A DNA stretch of 9,426 bases, taken from positions 1 through 9,426 of the forward strand of contig JAJYDR010000095.1 in NCBI GenBank assembly GCA_021777285.1. The letters run 5' to 3'. The notes under the pieces were generated by a model that ran no database searches, had not been told where the DNA came from, and saw nothing but the letters and a program-made list of their open reading frames with translations. Numbering within the stretch: position 1 is the first letter of the stretch; every line of letters begins with the position of its first letter. Of this stretch, positions 5,753 through 9,426 are shown piece after piece. Both the position numbers and the translations under genes were made by a program. This DNA comes from Actinomycetes bacterium. Lineage in GTDB: Bacteria; Actinomycetota; Acidimicrobiia; Acidimicrobiales; RAAP-2.

Positions 5753-6265
5753 TCACTCACTCAACGCAACGGTCGCGGCTCGACGGCGACGACGCGCAAT
5801 ATCGTTTGCGACGAACTCCTCGAAGAGTTCCCCATCGGCGTACTCGGGTCCGTGACCGCACCGCAGGTCGGCGGTGAACTGGCGAAGCATCGCCGTGACG
5901 TCTCGATACGCGCGGTGCCAGTCGGTGCCCGACGAACCGGGCGAGGTCTTGTCGTAGGCGACGCGCTCGTGATCGCGCAGCGCCTGGAGGGCGACGACGA
6001 GCGACTCGTGTTCGAACCAGCACGCCGGCACGACGTAACTGTCGAGACCCCGGTAACGCTCTCGCATCTCGTCCACCCACTCACGTAATTGGGGCCACTC
6101 ACGTTGCGCGTCGAAGGGTCCGAGGCTCGGCCAGTGGATGGGCGGGCGGGCTTCGTTGCCCTCCTTGGGACTACTCGCGGTGGCACTCGCGACCGCTCGA
6201 AGCGCGGGGACACGAGCTCGAACATCAACCGAACGAACACCACCCTCTATTCGCAGGTCACTCAT
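5753..6265 (-). CDS. 170-aa protein of the transfer operon, possibly DUF4913-like
   Basis: The function is unknown. The visible core (residues about 40-125) is rich in Trp and contains PIHWPSLGPFDAQREWPQL, WVDEMRERY, then VVPACWFEHESLVVALQALRDHE and WHRAY. This W-rich CWxxH pattern recalls proteins commonly found beside VirB4/TraG genes in actinobacterial elements, some annotated DUF4913; the assignment is from memory of the pattern and tentative. The end is strongly basic (ARRRRRAA), which could mean nucleic acid contact. ATG 6265 is preferred over the in-frame start at 6313, because it overlaps the coupling-protein stop by 8 nt (ATGAGTGA) and the extra residues lie wholly within the upstream gene. 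No membrane segment is seen, so a cytoplasmic accessory to the coupling protein is plausible. Confidence 0.7.
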   Translation of the reverse strand: MSDLRIEGGVRSVDVRARVPALRAVASATASSPKEGNEARPPIHWPSLGPFDAQREWPQLREWVDEMRERYRGLDSYVVPACWFEHESLVVALQALRDHERVAYDKTSPGSSGTDWHRAYRDVTAMLRQFTADLRCGHGPEYADGELFEEFVANDIARRRRRAATVALSE

Positions 6266-8057
6266 CGGGACCCCGCACGTCCGCATCGCCGTACGGCGCG
6301 TGCGAGAGAGCACCCGCGCGCAGCGACGCTTCGACGGCGAAGCGCTCGTCTCTGATCCGGCGGCCGTCGCGGCGCGCCGTCCAGGGCCGCAGCCTCAGCA
6401 TGATGGGTTTGGCGGCGCGCAACATGAGGAGGGCGTGGCCAACCCGTAGTAGTCGGATCGTGCTCGGGTCCAACACCGAGTGCCGGCGTGTGGACTCTGA
6501 GACTGCACGCCCCCCACCGGCCTGGCGCGTCGTTGAGATCTCGGGAGTATCGCGCTCGCCCATGAGTTGGGCGATGTCGCGAAGGTCACTCGCGTTACTC
6601 GATCCACCGAGAATCACTTTCGTGGTCGCTGAGTCCCAGATGGCCTGGGCCTGTTCGTGGCCCCAGCGACTGCGGGCTTGGGCGAGTGACTGTAAGACCG
6701 CGACCGTCGTGACTCCCGTCCCTCCCCCTTCGCTCATCAGCGCCCCGAGTGACGGCAGCGGATAGTTTGCCGCCTCATCCAGAATGAGGGCCAGTGGCGG
6801 ATCGAGTCGTGCCCCGCTCGAGGCGCTCGCGATCACGCGGGCCGACTCGACCACGTCCTCGATCAGCGCCGAGACGAAGTTGGCGGTCGCGAAGGCGCCC
6901 GAGCTGGTGCCGAGGAGATAGAGCGTGCCGTGATCTTTTAGAAACGTGGCGGGGTCAAACTGCGCGCCCCACTCCGGACTGAGTTGCTCGATGACCTTTG
7001 GGCTCGCCAGCGGGGCAAAGACGCTACTCACCACGGACCAGATGTTCGCGCGGGGACGCGGCTCTAACCCGACGATTCCACCGAGCGCACTCCCCCACTG
7101 CGGGGTCGCGGTGCTCGTGGTCTTTAGTATCTCGACGGCTTCCTTCGCTTCGTCGGGCGACAGGCTCCAGCGATAGAGATCGGTAACGGAGCGGTCCGTC
7201 ACCGCGGCCGCCTGGAGGAGACAGCGCACCACCACCTCGGTCTGTTGCTGCCAGAAGTTCGCGTCCTTCACGCCCCCGGCCGCACCCGCACAGAGGGCAC
7301 CCGCGCGCATCATCGCCGTCTGGGGGTTCTCACAGCCCCGAATTGGCGACCAGCGCAGTCCGCCCGGCACGCCGAGCGCCAGCCCCTGGGGATCAAAGAC
7401 CCCGACGGGACCGAGCTTCATTCGCGCGCTCATCGTGGCGGCGAGATTGTCCGGACGAGTGCTCGTCGTGACGACGGCCCCCGGTGCGTCGAGGATAAAC
7501 GGGATCACGAGGTGGTAGCCCTTGCCACTGCGCGGGGGTCCGAGAATGACCATCGAGTCTTCGACACTGGCGTAACACGGCACCCGGCGACTCGTGCCTA
7601 AGAACAGCCCGAGATCAGACGGTTGGGGTTTTACCATCGACGGCCGAAGAATCGCCCCTCGAACCACGAGGTGCCGTGCTCCGGCCGCCGCCACCACCTC
7701 GTGACGCTCCGCCAAACCCGCGATGCGGGTTGGATCATCGGACTGCTCGCGCGCACTTCGTCGCACGAAGCGAGCTACGAACACACTCGCTACCACGCCG
7801 AGGATGACCACCGTCGAGGTCATCGTCCAGTAGAGCCACGCCGGCCCGACGGGAACCTTCCACGCCTCAGAAGGTCGATCGACGTGCGCGAAGGCCGTCA
7901 GTGATCCCCCGAGGTGCTTCGTCGGCAGTCCGTGGCCCGAGAGCAACGCGGCGAGTAGTCCCCCTCCGGCGAGCAGGAGAAACCCGACGACGAGCACGCC
8001 GATCGCCCCGAGGGCCAAGTCGTCCGGTCCGTAGCGCGAGTTCGTTGCCACGATCAA
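6258..8057 (-). CDS. TraG/VirD4-type conjugative coupling ATPase (T4CP)
   Basis: The protein (599 aa) would bring the relaxase-DNA complex to the secretion channel and pump DNA using ATP at the inner membrane. Two membrane segments lie at about 13-40 and 73-98. The cytoplasmic ATPase follows: Walker A GPPRSGKG (173-180; glycine after GK is usual in TraG/VirD4), the TTSTRPDN motif (197-204), Walker B LALILDEAAN (422-431), a TraM-recognition-like region (about 420-505, TVAVLQSLAQARSRWG), and the terminal LRPW segment. The listed start is TTG 8057, overlapping the VirB4 stop in TTGA; GTG 8051 has a better-spaced GGTGGG and would remove only two residues. It is intact and of normal length. The gene order ATPase then coupling protein is typical of type IV secretion-based elements. 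Confidence 0.92.
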   Translation of the reverse strand: MIVATNSRYGPDDLALGAIGVLVVGFLLLAGGGLLAALLSGHGLPTKHLGGSLTAFAHVDRPSEAWKVPVGPAWLYWTMTSTVVILGVVASVFVARFVRRSAREQSDDPTRIAGLAERHEVVAAAGARHLVVRGAILRPSMVKPQPSDLGLFLGTSRRVPCYASVEDSMVILGPPRSGKGYHLVIPFILDAPGAVVTTSTRPDNLAATMSARMKLGPVGVFDPQGLALGVPGGLRWSPIRGCENPQTAMMRAGALCAGAAGGVKDANFWQQQTEVVVRCLLQAAAVTDRSVTDLYRWSLSPDEAKEAVEILKTTSTATPQWGSALGGIVGLEPRPRANIWSVVSSVFAPLASPKVIEQLSPEWGAQFDPATFLKDHGTLYLLGTSSGAFATANFVSALIEDVVESARVIASASSGARLDPPLALILDEAANYPLPSLGALMSEGGGTGVTTVAVLQSLAQARSRWGHEQAQAIWDSATTKVILGGSSNASDLRDIAQLMGERDTPEISTTRQAGGGRAVSESTRRHSVLDPSTIRLLRVGHALLMLRAAKPIMLRLRPWTARRDGRRIRDERFAVEASLRAGALSHAPYGDADVRGPDE

Positions 8058-9426
8058 CCCACCATTCGCTGGTTCGTATCGAACAGGGACAATTCATTCG
8101 GCGTGCAGATATGGCGTACGACGAAGGATCGTTCACCAATGCGCCAGAGTCCCTCGCCGCGCGCGAGGCTCGCGAGTTGGTCGGTTTCGGTCGAGGACAG
8201 ACCGAGGGCCGCGCCAGTCTTTACGTCCTCACCCGATTCCTGGGCGTAGATGACCTTGGTCGAACAGTCCGCGAGCAGCCCGAGCGCGAGGTTTCGCGCC
8301 TCGGAGTCTCGCTCTCCAACGGCGTCGAGGTCGCTCAGTCGGTGAATCACCAGCAGGTTCGCTAGTCCCATGGCCCGAGAGAGCTTCCACTGGCTCTGCA
8401 TGCGCGCGAGCAGGGCCGGCTGCTTCAAGACCCGCCACGCCTCGTCGTAGATGACCCAGCGCGGGCCACCCGAGGGATCCTGGATCGCACTCTCCATCCA
8501 TGAGCTCGCACACGCCATGACCATGGCTATCTTCGCGTCCGAGCCCGCGATGCGACTGAGGTCGAGACTCACCATGGGCAGATCCGGGTCGAAGCGCACC
8601 GTGGAGGGCCCGTCGAAGAGACCCCCCAGGTCCCCCGCGACCAGCCGATTGACCGCGTGGGCGACCTCGCGTCCGTCCTCGAGGAGTTGGGCGCGACTGG
8701 AGCCAACGACGTCGCGCGGGGGATCGAACATGGAAGCGACGACCTGGGGCAGGGTCGCCACGTCGTTGGTGGCGACCGCTTCGTCGAGGGCGGCGAAGAG
8801 CGCGGTCGCTTCGACCGGCGCCATGGCCCGACCGAGCGCCGCTTCACCGAGGGATCGAAGTAGATCGCGCCGGCGCTGACGCACCACGTCGGCCCAAACT
8901 TGGTCGGACAGCGTCGATTGCCCACCGTCAGCGCTCGCGAGGAACGCTGGCCTCGGACCCTCATCCAAGGGATTGAGCCGCGCTGACGTCCCGCCGAGCT
9001 CGATCGCCTGACCCCCGACGCTGCGCGCGACGGTGCTCCACTCACCCTTGGGGTCACCGGGCACGTAGCACTTGCGCCCAAAGGCGAAGCTGCGAGTCGC
9101 GATGGATTTGGCGAGGGTGGACTTGCCCCGACCCACGACGCCGGCCAGTAGACAGTTCGGGTTCGTGAGCACGCCCATCTGGTAGAGCACCCAGGGGTCA
9201 TAGACGAAGCCCGCGCCACTCCACGCGTCCTGGCCAATCAAGATGCCCCGGCTCCCGAGTCCGCTCTCGGCGAGGAACGGGTAGGCCCCGGCGACGACTT
9301 CACTCGTCGCGCGATGCGGCTCCACCTTCAAGGCTCGGTAGGTGCGCAGTGCGTCCTCGCCCGCTTCGCCGTGCTTGGGCAGGTACGCCGCGTTCCTCGC
9401 TTCGTCGCGGTGCAGCGCTCGAGCCA
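8054..9426 (-). CDS. VirB4-type conjugation ATPase, N-terminus outside the window
   Basis: The frame is open to the window edge, so the 456 visible residues lack the N-terminus. VirB4 proteins are ATPases that power pilus/channel assembly and work with the coupling protein. Counting from an in-frame TTG at 9331, Walker A is GVVGRGKST (64-72) after VLTNPNCLLA; a conserved GDPKGEWS follows (92-99), then Walker B VIYDEAWR (293-300), the IHRLSDLD segment (329-336) and the C-terminal part CSTKVIYAQ...GLWRIGERSFVVRH, all usual for actinobacterial VirB4-like ATPases. The TTG at 9331 is not taken as the true start, because coding character continues upstream without a stop to 9426. It ends in a 4-nt overlap with the coupling-protein gene. 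Confidence 0.9.
   Translation of the reverse strand, partial: ARALHRDEARNAAYLPKHGEAGEDALRTYRALKVEPHRATSEVVAGAYPFLAESGLGSRGILIGQDAWSGAGFVYDPWVLYQMGVLTNPNCLLAGVVGRGKSTLAKSIATRSFAFGRKCYVPGDPKGEWSTVARSVGGQAIELGGTSARLNPLDEGPRPAFLASADGGQSTLSDQVWADVVRQRRRDLLRSLGEAALGRAMAPVEATALFAALDEAVATNDVATLPQVVASMFDPPRDVVGSSRAQLLEDGREVAHAVNRLVAGDLGGLFDGPSTVRFDPDLPMVSLDLSRIAGSDAKIAMVMACASSWMESAIQDPSGGPRWVIYDEAWRVLKQPALLARMQSQWKLSRAMGLANLLVIHRLSDLDAVGERDSEARNLALGLLADCSTKVIYAQESGEDVKTGAALGLSSTETDQLASLARGEGLWRIGERSFVVRHICTPNELSLFDTNQRMVG

Noticed and set aside
5681..6449. Long open frames on the plus strand opposite the transfer operon
   Set aside because: They are antisense shadows typical of high-GC genes; the minus-strand products have recognised motifs or coupling signals.

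Overview
The window looks like one end of an integrative conjugative element (ICE) in an actinobacterium-like, moderately high-GC genome. Three things point that way: a tyrosine integrase with the N-terminal arm domain common in actinobacterial elements; a VirB4-type ATPase followed by a TraG/VirD4-type coupling protein, so conjugation is of the type IV secretion kind rather than the single-FtsK (TraB) kind of classical Streptomyces elements; and an ArdC-like ssDNA-binding/metallopeptidase protein carried in the transfer operon. The host genus cannot be named from sequence alone. No relaxase, oriT, replication gene, tRNA or CRISPR array is visible.

Layout. Bases 1-253 hold no convincing gene and lead to the integrase (254-1657, +). 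Then come a compact two-gene cassette (79-aa unknown protein 1755-1994 and an HNH nuclease 1984-2310, +) and a zinc-ribbon DUF4190-like membrane protein (2582-2923, +). The rest reads on the minus strand. From right to left: the VirB4-like ATPase (running off the window at 9426, ending at 8054), the coupling protein (8057-6258), a 170-aa protein (6265-5753), a 68-aa protein (5712-5506), the ArdC-like protein (5513-4425), a 61-aa protein (4412-4227), a small excisionase-like HTH protein (4230-4021), and a HigBA-type toxin-antitoxin pair (3846-3185). The two arms converge on the gene-free stretch 2924-3184, which has a hairpin just after the DUF4190 gene.

How it works together. The minus-strand genes from VirB4 to the HTH protein are joined by short overlaps (TTGA, 8-nt NTGNGTGA overlaps, ATGA) or a 12-nt gap, which argues for one polycistronic transfer operon with translational coupling. 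VirB4 would power assembly of the mating channel, the coupling protein would feed DNA to it, and ArdC would protect or process the incoming single strand. The HTH protein at the end could regulate the operon or assist excision by the integrase. The TA pair would stabilise the element. The HNH cassette and the DUF4190 protein look like cargo between integrase and backbone. GC content is visibly lower in the left part (about 45-50 % around 1741-1920) than in the transfer genes (about two-thirds around 8881-8940; both counted by eye on short samples).

Most noteworthy are the unrecognised small proteins (61, 68, 79 and 170 aa) with good translation-initiation or coupling signals, especially the 61-aa gene between ArdC and the HTH regulator, and the repeated 8-nt gene overlaps.
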